A DNA stretch of 25,938 nucleotides from a virus: positions 1 through 25,938 of IMG/VR virus record IMGVR_UViG_3300043436_002184, one strand, 5' to 3'. Below, piece after piece: positions 1 to 6,693 of the stretch. How positions within the stretch are numbered: position 1 is the first letter of the stretch; each line of letters opens with the position of its first letter. The notes under the pieces were generated by a model that saw nothing but the letters and a program-made list of their open reading frames with translations, had not been told where the DNA came from and made no database searches. A program made the position numbers and the translations under genes.

Positions 1-2
1 TT

Positions 3-149
3 GTTGACCGTGCCATTGCCGAAAACAAGGACTTTATTAACCTAACCAAAGCGCAGAAGTATGCGATATTGGAGCAATACGCAACCGAGAAGTTGAAGAA
101 TATTGAGGTTAAGGATAAACTAATCGAAACCATACTTGGCAGCGAATAA
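3..149 (+). CDS. C-terminal end of a probable portal protein (partial)
   Basis: An open frame enters from the left edge and ends at TAA 147-149, giving 48 residues that begin VDRAIAENKD and end KLIETILGSE. The segment is charged and helical (EQYATEKLKNIEVKDK), as portal C-termini often are. The identity comes mainly from position: the next gene is a Mu gpF-like head protein, which in tailed phages normally follows the portal. The last 14 bases overlap the start of that gene, suggesting translational coupling. There is too little sequence for a motif-based call. Confidence 0.6.
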   Translation, partial: VDRAIAENKDFINLTKAQKYAILEQYATEKLKNIEVKDKLIETILGSE

Positions 150-1047
150 AGACATACAAAACGTTTTAAACGCAGTTGATGAGGGATTGATTACCTTTAA
201 CGAGGCAATCCCCGCCATACAAGAGCAGATTTACCGCAGGTTGCTGCGCTTCCAAAAGGAGTTAATCGTGCAAGGTGACACGATCACGAATAGCGTTAAG
301 AATATTCAGTTGTTATCGAGTTTGAAAAGTGATTTAGAAGACATCATTTTAAACGATACGGACTACCTCGAAAGCGTGACCAAACTTGGTAAATTGTACG
401 AGAAAGTTGACACGCTCAACTACTCATATTTTAAGGCACTTGAAAAGAAATTCAAACCGCCCAAAGTGATGGATGCCATCCGCAAACAATCGGTTTCGAT
501 ACTTGTTGATAGCTTGACCGAAAGCGGATTGAATACCGAATTGATTACACCCATACGCGAAATGATTACTGCCTACACAACAACAGGTGGTAGTTACTCA
601 AAGATGACCAAGGAGTTAAACAACTACATCAACGGCACACCCGAGATTGATGGCGCGCTTGTGAAGTATACAAAGCAGATTGCAACCGACTCAATCAATC
701 AATATACCGCAACGGTCAATAGCGTGCTTGCATCGGACTTGGGTTGGGAGTGGTTTCGATACGTTGGCAGCAACATAAAAACAACGCGAACATTTTGCAA
801 GGCACTCACAAAAAAACAATACTACCACATCAGCGAACTGCCACAAATTATCAAGGGTAACTTTGAAGAATTTAAAGCAATGAAAGGTCGCATCTATGAC
901 CGCACAGGGTTGCCCGATGGAATGATTGAAGATACCAACACAAGCAACTTTCAAGTGTACAGAGGTGGCTACAACTGCGGACATCAAGCGTACCCTATAC
1001 CGACTGCGTTAGTACCGAAAACAATTATCAATCAACTAAATAAATAA
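136..1047 (+). CDS. Minor head protein, Mu gpF-like (phage head morphogenesis domain)
   Basis: This 303-residue protein has a long helical N-terminal half and a C-terminal domain typical of the phage Mu gpF/SPP1 gp7 head-morphogenesis family. Residues about 207-221 read FRYVGSNIKTTRTFC, and residues 277-284 read GGYNCGHQ, the family's terminal Cys-x-His block. Such proteins sit beside the portal in the procapsid and act in head assembly or early DNA entry. The only possible start before the upstream in-frame stop (119-121) is TTG at 136, overlapping the portal end by 14 bases. A start by re-initiation, or a frameshift from the portal frame, are both possible. Scaffold and capsid genes follow. 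Confidence 0.85.
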   Translation: MAANKDIQNVLNAVDEGLITFNEAIPAIQEQIYRRLLRFQKELIVQGDTITNSVKNIQLLSSLKSDLEDIILNDTDYLESVTKLGKLYEKVDTLNYSYFKALEKKFKPPKVMDAIRKQSVSILVDSLTESGLNTELITPIREMITAYTTTGGSYSKMTKELNNYINGTPEIDGALVKYTKQIATDSINQYTATVNSVLASDLGWEWFRYVGSNIKTTRTFCKALTKKQYYHISELPQIIKGNFEEFKAMKGRIYDRTGLPDGMIEDTNTSNFQVYRGGYNCGHQAYPIPTALVPKTIINQLNK

Positions 1048-1051
1048 ACAA

Positions 1052-1405
1052 ATGGAAACAAATCCGACACAAATCAAAAAGTACAAATTGCTACTTATTA
1101 CCGATGCACGAGGTAACGAAAAACACGTGCCACTAAACAAAACAAACAAAGATTTTTACACCGCGTACAAGTCAACCTTATCAAAGGACAAGCGCGAGAA
1201 GTACAAAATTGAAGAAGTTGAAATGACTGCCGAAGAAGCCGCAGCCATTGGAGTGGCAGAAGCGCACGCGGAACTTTACCCTGCACAACGCAAAGGTCAA
1301 GTATCGCAGCAGTCGAATGACATCGTTGCAATGTTGCTAAAACAAAATCAAGAACTTGCCGAAAGATTGGCGGTGATTGAAGCTAAAAAAGGAGGAGCCA
1401 AGTAA
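1052..1405 (+). CDS. Small head-module protein with C-terminal coiled coil, function unknown
   Basis: This 117-residue protein is not assigned to a named family. The N-terminal half is basic and beta-prone (KYKLLLITDARGNEKHVPL). Residues about 65-80 are an Ala/Glu-rich helix. The C-terminus (IVAMLLKQNQELAERLAVIE) has heptad-like hydrophobic spacing and probably forms a coiled coil. It lies between the gpF-like protein and the scaffold, so a role in head assembly or as a virion accessory is likely from context. Its stop overlaps the next tiny gene as TAATG. Confidence 0.75.
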   Translation: METNPTQIKKYKLLLITDARGNEKHVPLNKTNKDFYTAYKSTLSKDKREKYKIEEVEMTAEEAAAIGVAEAHAELYPAQRKGQVSQQSNDIVAMLLKQNQELAERLAVIEAKKGGAK

Positions 1406-1464
1406 TGCCAAAGGGAACAAAACCAACTAAACCACGTGGCGGTTGCTGCGGTGGTAGTCGTTAA
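1405..1464 (+). CDS. 19-residue Gly/Cys-rich micro-protein
   Basis: The reading frame encodes MPKGTKPTKPRGGCCGGSR and stop. Support for translation: the ATG overlaps the upstream stop (TAATG). A Shine-Dalgarno-like AAAGGAGG lies at 1388-1395, nine bases before the ATG, which is unusual in this genome. It also fills the gap before the scaffold gene. The peptide is basic, with a flexible Lys/Thr/Pro part and a GGCCGGS end that could be a metal or disulfide site. No function can be read from it, and it may be a chance frame. Confidence 0.5.
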   Translation: MPKGTKPTKPRGGCCGGSR

Positions 1465-1496
1465 TCAATAATTTTTAATTTTAAAACAAAAACAAT

Positions 1497-2345
1497 ATGG
1501 CATTATTAGCTGAAATTTTAGAACAACTTTTGCCGAAAATAGGCATACAACAAGGCACGGAAGAATTCAATGCAATCGTGCAAAACAAGGGAGTAGCATT
1601 TGAAGTACCCGATAAGGTAAAGGAAGCACTACCAACATTGCTTACAATTGATGAAGCAAAGCACAATCCAACATTAAAAGCGCATTATTACGGTAACGCC
1701 CTTGACCCATTTAACAAAAAGGTTGAAACGTGGTTGAAAGACAACGGTGTTAGTGAGGATGATGCAAGGGCAATAAGCGAAAACAAAAACACATTTGAAA
1801 AGATTGAAAGGGCAATCGCAGCCATAGCAGCTACGAAGCCACAAACAAAGTCAAATGATGCTGAATTGAAGCAGAAGATAAACGAGTTAAACTTGATGCT
1901 ATCACAACAACAACGTGAGCGTGATGAGGCCGTTAATAGTGTGCGCAATGAGTATGAACAACGCTTTACAGAGCAAGAAATAGATGCCATTATCGGCTCA
2001 AAACCATTGCCCGGTCAGTTCGACACCGATGTTGAGCGTAAGATTGCACGCGAGTTTCTAAACAAAAAGTTAGCCGAGAGGAACGCTGCAATAAAAAGAA
2101 TTGATGGAAAATTAAAATTAGTTGCAAAAGATGATGAAAAAATGTTTATCTTTGACAACGGAAAGGAACTCGACCTTGACACTCTCACAAACATGGCTTT
2201 GGCCGACAATAAGTTTATCAAAGTAAATGGCAATGGTAGCGCACCGCCACCGAAGCCGACACAAGGTGGTGAACCACCAAAACTTAACAACGCTGCGAAC
2301 AACGCAATGGCCGATTTAGAAAAGGCACTTGAAGGATTTAAGTAG
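1497..2345 (+). CDS. Capsid scaffold-like protein
   Basis: This 282-residue protein lies directly before the major capsid gene. It has a globular N-terminus (MALLAEILEQLLPKIGIQQG), a long charged coiled-coil section (residues about 100-165, with KQKINELNLMLSQQQRERDE), a compact segment, then a low-complexity Pro/Gly linker (APPPKPTQGGEPPKL) and a C-terminal amphipathic helix (MADLEKALEGFK). A long coiled coil with a short C-terminal helix fits scaffold proteins, whose C-terminal helix binds the capsid protein in the procapsid. The call rests on architecture and position, not on a recognised domain. No protease signature is seen. Confidence 0.75.
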   Translation: MALLAEILEQLLPKIGIQQGTEEFNAIVQNKGVAFEVPDKVKEALPTLLTIDEAKHNPTLKAHYYGNALDPFNKKVETWLKDNGVSEDDARAISENKNTFEKIERAIAAIAATKPQTKSNDAELKQKINELNLMLSQQQRERDEAVNSVRNEYEQRFTEQEIDAIIGSKPLPGQFDTDVERKIAREFLNKKLAERNAAIKRIDGKLKLVAKDDEKMFIFDNGKELDLDTLTNMALADNKFIKVNGNGSAPPPKPTQGGEPPKLNNAANNAMADLEKALEGFK

Positions 2346-2366
2346 TAGCACAACAACAATAATAAA

Positions 2367-3479
2367 ATGGCTTTAGGATATTGCCCCGCGATGCTTATGC
2401 ACATGAAATATGTGATAGGCCAAAACGCACCCGAACACAAAATCACTCCAAGTGGTTTATTACGCGCAACACTTGAAAAAGGCGCACAAGCGACACCTGT
2501 TCAAGATGCGCTTTCTTTAAGTAATCAAGCAGGTCACATCAAGGACTTACGCTTAAAGTATTACAATCGTACAATCCCTGCTCAAATGTCAACAAGCGAC
2601 AACTGCGATGTTGACTTGGTACAGGCATACGATGAAATGACCATCGACACAACTTCTATTGTGAAGTTTGGTTTACATTTCGATGATGCAACAATCGCAC
2701 GTTACTGCGATGAGGCATCTGCTTCCGTTCAAATCGGTTCAGCACCAACACCATTTATGCAAGAACACCTTGCAGGTCTTATGGCTGCAATGAATGGATT
2801 TGTAGGCAAGATTGACCAAACATTGTTAGGTCAAGTTGTATGGGGTACTAACGCAGTATCAGGCAACAACTCTGCCGTAACCGTTAACTTTAACGATGAC
2901 AACACTATCAACTTGTTTAGCGAGGGTTGGACAAAAGTATTGTCCGACTACCAAGTGAACGAGGGTTATGGCAAACCTATCGTAATTGGTAGTGGTTTAG
3001 TAAATAGCGCAATGATACAGGCGAGCAATGCCGCAATGACTCAATATGCGCAGTTGAACAACAACGCTGCCGTTGGGAATATCGATTGGTATCACGACCT
3101 TTACGCAACATCTGCTTGGGGTTCAAACCAATTCGGAGTGTTTATGCCGGGTACATTCGGACTTGTTGAACTTGACAGATACAGAGGTTTCCGTGCGAAG
3201 AAGTTAGGTACTTCAACGTTTTGGAATATGGCCGTACCTGTTGATTTACCGGGTGCAGATGGTATGTTGGGAATGTTAAACATCGACTTTCAATTAAAGG
3301 AAATCGATTGCCCACAAGAAACAACCGTTGGATATAGCGAAACCACACTTGGCGCAGGTTACTCATTGATTATGAGCAAGCGTTTTGCATTGTGGCAAGT
3401 ACCATCGGATGCTTACCTTGCTGCTGACCGCTTAACAGGCAACAATGGCGCACTTCGTTACACCGCGACAAACGCTTAA
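2367..3479 (+). CDS. Major capsid protein
   Basis: This 370-residue protein follows the scaffold gene, and its size suits an HK97-fold capsid subunit. The region DLRLKYYNRTIPAQM with the SIVKFGLHFDD strand resembles the N-arm and E-loop region. The central segment (HLAGLMAAMNGFVGKIDQTL) looks like the spine helix, and the C-terminal half has short beta strands with aromatic residues (YRGFRAKKLGTSTFWNMAVP). The start is the ATG after CAACAACAATAATAAA, an A-rich leader without Shine-Dalgarno. Fold assignment is by context and composition. A structural search would be needed to place it in a named capsid family. Confidence 0.85.
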   Translation: MALGYCPAMLMHMKYVIGQNAPEHKITPSGLLRATLEKGAQATPVQDALSLSNQAGHIKDLRLKYYNRTIPAQMSTSDNCDVDLVQAYDEMTIDTTSIVKFGLHFDDATIARYCDEASASVQIGSAPTPFMQEHLAGLMAAMNGFVGKIDQTLLGQVVWGTNAVSGNNSAVTVNFNDDNTINLFSEGWTKVLSDYQVNEGYGKPIVIGSGLVNSAMIQASNAAMTQYAQLNNNAAVGNIDWYHDLYATSAWGSNQFGVFMPGTFGLVELDRYRGFRAKKLGTSTFWNMAVPVDLPGADGMLGMLNIDFQLKEIDCPQETTVGYSETTLGAGYSLIMSKRFALWQVPSDAYLAADRLTGNNGALRYTATNA

Positions 3480-3482
3480 CAA

Positions 3483-4493
3483 ATGGCTTGTCTACAAGGA
3501 TTAATAAAACTTGCAGGATGCCAAATTACAGAGGTATCGGGGGCTGTTTACTCGTTAAACAGCCTACCCGGTATTTCATTGAAATCATTTGAGCAAGTAG
3601 CCAATAGTGAACAAGTCAACTACCTCGGTGTTTGGGATGCCATCAACGAGCGTGCAGAGGCACGAATAAAGAACCAAATCATCAGCGCAATGTCCACACG
3701 TTACGACATTAAACGTGTGCGCAGAACCGTATCAGTAACAGGTCAACCCGAAGTGGCTGCCGTTAGTGACAACGTGTTTAAGGGGATGGTGTTTGTGCAA
3801 GCGTGGACACTCAACGAGAATTGGGTGATTAGTCCATTTCAAACGCTTCAAGTTGACCGCATTTCTTTTTATAAATCGGCAACAAACACGGTTACAACAC
3901 TTGACATTAAGTTTGTCAACTACATCACAAAAGAAGTATTATTCACAAAGACCTTAACGATGGCGGATTTATCGACAGGTTGGAATGAAATCAGCATATT
4001 AAAAGAATTTAACGCACCATTGTTGGCCATCGGCTTCGAAGACAAAGATGTCAACGGTGTGACCTATCAAACGGCAGATGTTAACGCAAATTTTCAATCG
4101 TGTTTTTACGAGTGCTATGGTGTTGATGGTTGCGGTTACATTTACGGCTTTGCAGAGAGCAACGGCAATTACGTGCAAAATCAAACCATCAATTCACTCC
4201 GTGCTACCGTAACACTCGGATGCAGTTACAACGCTGCCGTGTGCAACAATAGGTTGTTATTTGCGGAAGCATTTTGGTATTTACTCGGCATCGAATTTTT
4301 GGAAGAGCGACTTTACTCGGAACGTGTAAACTTTTACACATCGATTAAACGCGAGGAAGCAAAAGAGTTGATATCTTTGTACCAAGTTAGATACGAAGAA
4401 GCATTAAAGAACGCATTAGGTGGCTTAAAATTTGAGTGCGATGCGTGTTTGGAGTGCAATAGTTTAGTACAAGTATTCAGTCAAATACCATAA
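3483..4493 (+). CDS. Head-tail connector/virion structural protein, Cys-rich
   Basis: This 336-residue protein directly follows the capsid gene (3-base gap) and abuts the next gene. The centre is beta-rich (VTTLDIKFVNYITKEVLFTK), like a carbohydrate-binding or jelly-roll domain. The C-terminal part is helical (NFYTSIKREEAKELISLYQV). It is notable for Cys pairs: CFYECYGVDGCGY and CDACLECNS. Position after the capsid suggests an adaptor/connector or a head-decoration protein. The beta-rich centre fits decoration better, and the helical end fits adaptor. Neither is proven. Confidence 0.7.
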   Translation: MACLQGLIKLAGCQITEVSGAVYSLNSLPGISLKSFEQVANSEQVNYLGVWDAINERAEARIKNQIISAMSTRYDIKRVRRTVSVTGQPEVAAVSDNVFKGMVFVQAWTLNENWVISPFQTLQVDRISFYKSATNTVTTLDIKFVNYITKEVLFTKTLTMADLSTGWNEISILKEFNAPLLAIGFEDKDVNGVTYQTADVNANFQSCFYECYGVDGCGYIYGFAESNGNYVQNQTINSLRATVTLGCSYNAAVCNNRLLFAEAFWYLLGIEFLEERLYSERVNFYTSIKREEAKELISLYQVRYEEALKNALGGLKFECDACLECNSLVQVFSQIP

Positions 4494-4949
4494 ATGCAGA
4501 TAACGGACAACATACCATTTGTAATAGGCACAATGCTTGCAAAGTTTCGGGAGTTAGACAATCCCGAAACAATATCACGCGCTGCTGCTTTGGCCGTGTT
4601 GCCCGAATTACACGAGCGCATACACGTTAAGGGATTGAATAGCAAGGGTAGCAAGATTGGAACGTACTCAAATAGCTATATGAAAGTGCGTGAACGCTAC
4701 AATAGGACTGCCGATAAGCATGTTGTTGCATCGTTGACAAGACAACTTGAAGGCGCATATACTCTAAAAGCAACTGAAAACGGATATTCGATTGATAATT
4801 TAGGCAACACAATAGAAGGAGATAGCAAAACTAAAACAGATTATTTAACAGAAAAATATGGTGACATTTGGCAGTTGACCGAACACGAAATCGAAATCAC
4901 TCGCATAGCTGCCGAAGCTACCTCACAAGCAATATTGAATGCAAAATAA
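4494..4949 (+). CDS. Neck / tail-completion protein (virion morphogenesis type)
   Basis: This 151-residue protein has the layout of the gpG/HK97-gp10-like neck and tail-completion family. It starts with a helix (AALAVLPELHERIHVKG), then KIGTYSNSYMKVRERYNR. Next comes a segment on binding or shape (KHVVASLTRQLEGAYTLKAT) with the beta pair NGYSIDN. It ends with YLTEKYGDIWQLTEHEIE before a last helix. In related Bacteroidota phages this gene follows the connector and comes before the tail terminator, the same order as here. It begins immediately after the upstream stop and overlaps the next gene by 11 bases. Confidence 0.7.
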   Translation: MQITDNIPFVIGTMLAKFRELDNPETISRAAALAVLPELHERIHVKGLNSKGSKIGTYSNSYMKVRERYNRTADKHVVASLTRQLEGAYTLKATENGYSIDNLGNTIEGDSKTKTDYLTEKYGDIWQLTEHEIEITRIAAEATSQAILNAK

Positions 4950-5490
4950 GACCATCATAGCAGAGATTGACAAAGCATTGTTAGCAGCCATCAAGGTTGA
5001 GAACAAACGTGCATTTGGTATGGCTGACTTTTATTTCGATGGCGAAAAAAGATACCCAGGCATTATTAATGGCGAGGATATTATCAATCCTTTTTTGCAA
5101 GACCAATATAAATTAAGTTGGTATCACAGAACATCAACCTCATCATTCAACTTGATGGAGTTTGATTACGGAAACAAAATGGACAAGGTAGAGGAAACAA
5201 CACCTGTTCAATTAATAATATTTACACGCGCTGCAATCAGTTTTGAAACAATAAAAGATTGGTTTGTGTCCGCGCTTCCAAGTGTGATGAGTAAAGCAAC
5301 GTGTGAGAGCTTGCAAATATTCGGTTGCACTATCGAGGTCGCAAGTACGGAGATGAATAGCAACGTTGTTTTCAAAGAAGAATGCACCGAACCAACCGTG
5401 AGAGTTGGAGGTCAATATGGACTAATAGCAGTCCGATACACAATCAAATCAACATACCGCAGAGGTTGTCAAGATTTCTGCGTATGCTAA
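4939..5490 (+). CDS. Tail terminator/completion-like protein
   Basis: This 183-residue protein has an N-terminal helix (IIAEIDKALLAAIKVENK) and alternating beta strands and helices (QLIIFTRAAISFETIKDWFV). It ends with a strand-rich C-terminus containing YGLIAVRYTIKSTYRRGCQD. Length, position after the neck protein and position before the tail-tube-like genes fit a tail terminator. No diagnostic motif was recognised. The start codon lies inside the previous gene (11-base overlap), so the two are probably translationally coupled. Confidence 0.6.
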   Translation: MQNKTIIAEIDKALLAAIKVENKRAFGMADFYFDGEKRYPGIINGEDIINPFLQDQYKLSWYHRTSTSSFNLMEFDYGNKMDKVEETTPVQLIIFTRAAISFETIKDWFVSALPSVMSKATCESLQIFGCTIEVASTEMNSNVVFKEECTEPTVRVGGQYGLIAVRYTIKSTYRRGCQDFCVC

Positions 5491-5504
5491 AACCATAAAT
5501 AAAA

Positions 5505-6047
5505 ATGGCATATTATCCATCGGGTTGCGACTCAAACATCGCAGACCACGTATGCGGAACTTGCGGGGTTGAATTATCTCGCGTACGTTCAGTTGCATTC
5601 GTTAACAAACAATACTACCCAACGCTCATCACCGACATCGAAAACTCATCGTTGTGGGCGGCAGGTATCGCATCGGGTGACATTTATGTTTATCCCGAAG
5701 TACAGGGTGAATTTGATGGCGGAACACCAAATATGGGGCAAGGTTACGGTGATACAGAGGAGCAGTTGAATAGCTACACCTTTATGTTATCATACAAAGA
5801 CCCGAACTATGTTGGCAACCAACCACATTTCAACTCTATTAAAGGTTCACGCAATTTCCACGTTGCATTTAGAAGTGAAACCGTTATCGCAATAAGTGAT
5901 GAACCGTGTACAATTGTACCAAAGAACCCTATCGCAAACGACTTGAAGTTGGAGCGTACTTGGGATATCGAGGTAAAATGGACATCGGAGAATTTCCCTG
6001 CGGAAGCGACAACACCAGACAACGTGTTTACTTGTTACGTACCATAA
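5505..6047 (+). CDS. Tail-tube-like structural protein, copy 1
   Basis: This 180-residue protein begins MAYYPSGC and is clearly paralogous to the gene at 6098. Shared elements, in order, are MAYYPS, a Cys cluster (CGTC), RVRSVAFVNKQYY, the block EVQGEFDGGTPNMGQGYG, PHFNSIKGSRNFHVAF and PDNVFTCYV. The all-beta content, place after the tail-completion genes, and duplication suggest the major tail tube or main tail structural subunit. A short leader ATAAATAAAA precedes the ATG. No tape-measure gene follows, so if the tail is short this could instead be another tail or knob component. Confidence 0.65.
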   Translation: MAYYPSGCDSNIADHVCGTCGVELSRVRSVAFVNKQYYPTLITDIENSSLWAAGIASGDIYVYPEVQGEFDGGTPNMGQGYGDTEEQLNSYTFMLSYKDPNYVGNQPHFNSIKGSRNFHVAFRSETVIAISDEPCTIVPKNPIANDLKLERTWDIEVKWTSENFPAEATTPDNVFTCYVP

Positions 6048-6083
6048 ATTGATTTAGCGACCCCGTAAGGTCGCATCAATTTT
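6047..6083 (+). terminator. Intergenic hairpin between the tail paralogs
   Basis: AATTGAT-TTA-GCGACC (6047-6062) pairs with GGTCGC-ATCAATT (6069-6081), leaving three bases bulged and a loop CCGTAA, followed by TTTT to 6083. The run of T is short, so this is more likely a weak or partial terminator, or an mRNA-stabilising 3' hairpin for the first paralog, than a full terminator. It fills the 50-base gap between two otherwise tightly packed genes. Lowering expression of copy 2 relative to copy 1 is a reasonable inference. Confidence 0.6.
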
Positions 6084-6097
6084 AAAACCTCAACGCA

Positions 6098-6691
6098 ATG
6101 GCTTACTATCCGAGTAACTGCAATGAAATACCAACGCATCAATCTTGCACCTGCGAGGCCGAAATGGGTCGAGTGCGAGGTGTTGCATTGATACACAAAT
6201 CGTTTTATAATCAAGTAATAATTGACCCCGAAAACCCTGTCGTGTGGCAGGCAGGTGTGAACCTTGGAATGATAGTATTATTGCCCGAAACTAATGGCGA
6301 GTACAATGCAGACCCTATCAACGGCAGAGGTTACGGATATAGCGAAGAAACATTTGTGGCATTTAACCACATCGTAACGTATCAAGACCCCGACTTTTAT
6401 GGCAATGTAGACCACTACAATGCGATAAATGGCAGTAGAAATTATTACCTTGCATTCATTACAGAAACGATGCTACACTTGGCGCAAAGACCTTGCAATT
6501 TAACGGTAAATTTACCAATAAAAAATAGCGTGAAAGATGATGTGTTGTATACCATTACGGCACGTTGGACTCACGACCAATTACCACAACAATATTTGAA
6601 ACCCGACAACGTGTTCGTTTGCAATGTTAGCACGAACGTGTATGGTGCTTCATTTGATAATAGCTTTGATGACTCATTTGACATTCCGTAA
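6098..6691 (+). CDS. Tail-tube-like structural protein, copy 2 with C-terminal extension
   Basis: This 197-residue paralog of the 5505 gene shares MAYYPS, an N-terminal Cys cluster (CTCEAEMGRVRGVAL), GRGYGYSEE, HYNAINGSRNYYLAF and KPDNVFVC. It differs by an added C-terminal tail, a repetitive Asp/Ser/Phe segment (FDNSFDDSFDIP) absent from copy 1. A duplicated tube gene with an extension fits either a minor tail protein or a tube-tip/adaptor subunit. The hairpin upstream may reduce its transcription. The next gene starts two bases after its stop. Confidence 0.65.
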   Translation: MAYYPSNCNEIPTHQSCTCEAEMGRVRGVALIHKSFYNQVIIDPENPVVWQAGVNLGMIVLLPETNGEYNADPINGRGYGYSEETFVAFNHIVTYQDPDFYGNVDHYNAINGSRNYYLAFITETMLHLAQRPCNLTVNLPIKNSVKDDVLYTITARWTHDQLPQQYLKPDNVFVCNVSTNVYGASFDNSFDDSFDIP

Positions 6692-6693
6692 AG

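Noticed and set aside
2015-2446. 143-codon minus-strand ORF across the scaffold/capsid boundary
   Set aside because: It spans two clear plus-strand genes and has no promoter or start signal.
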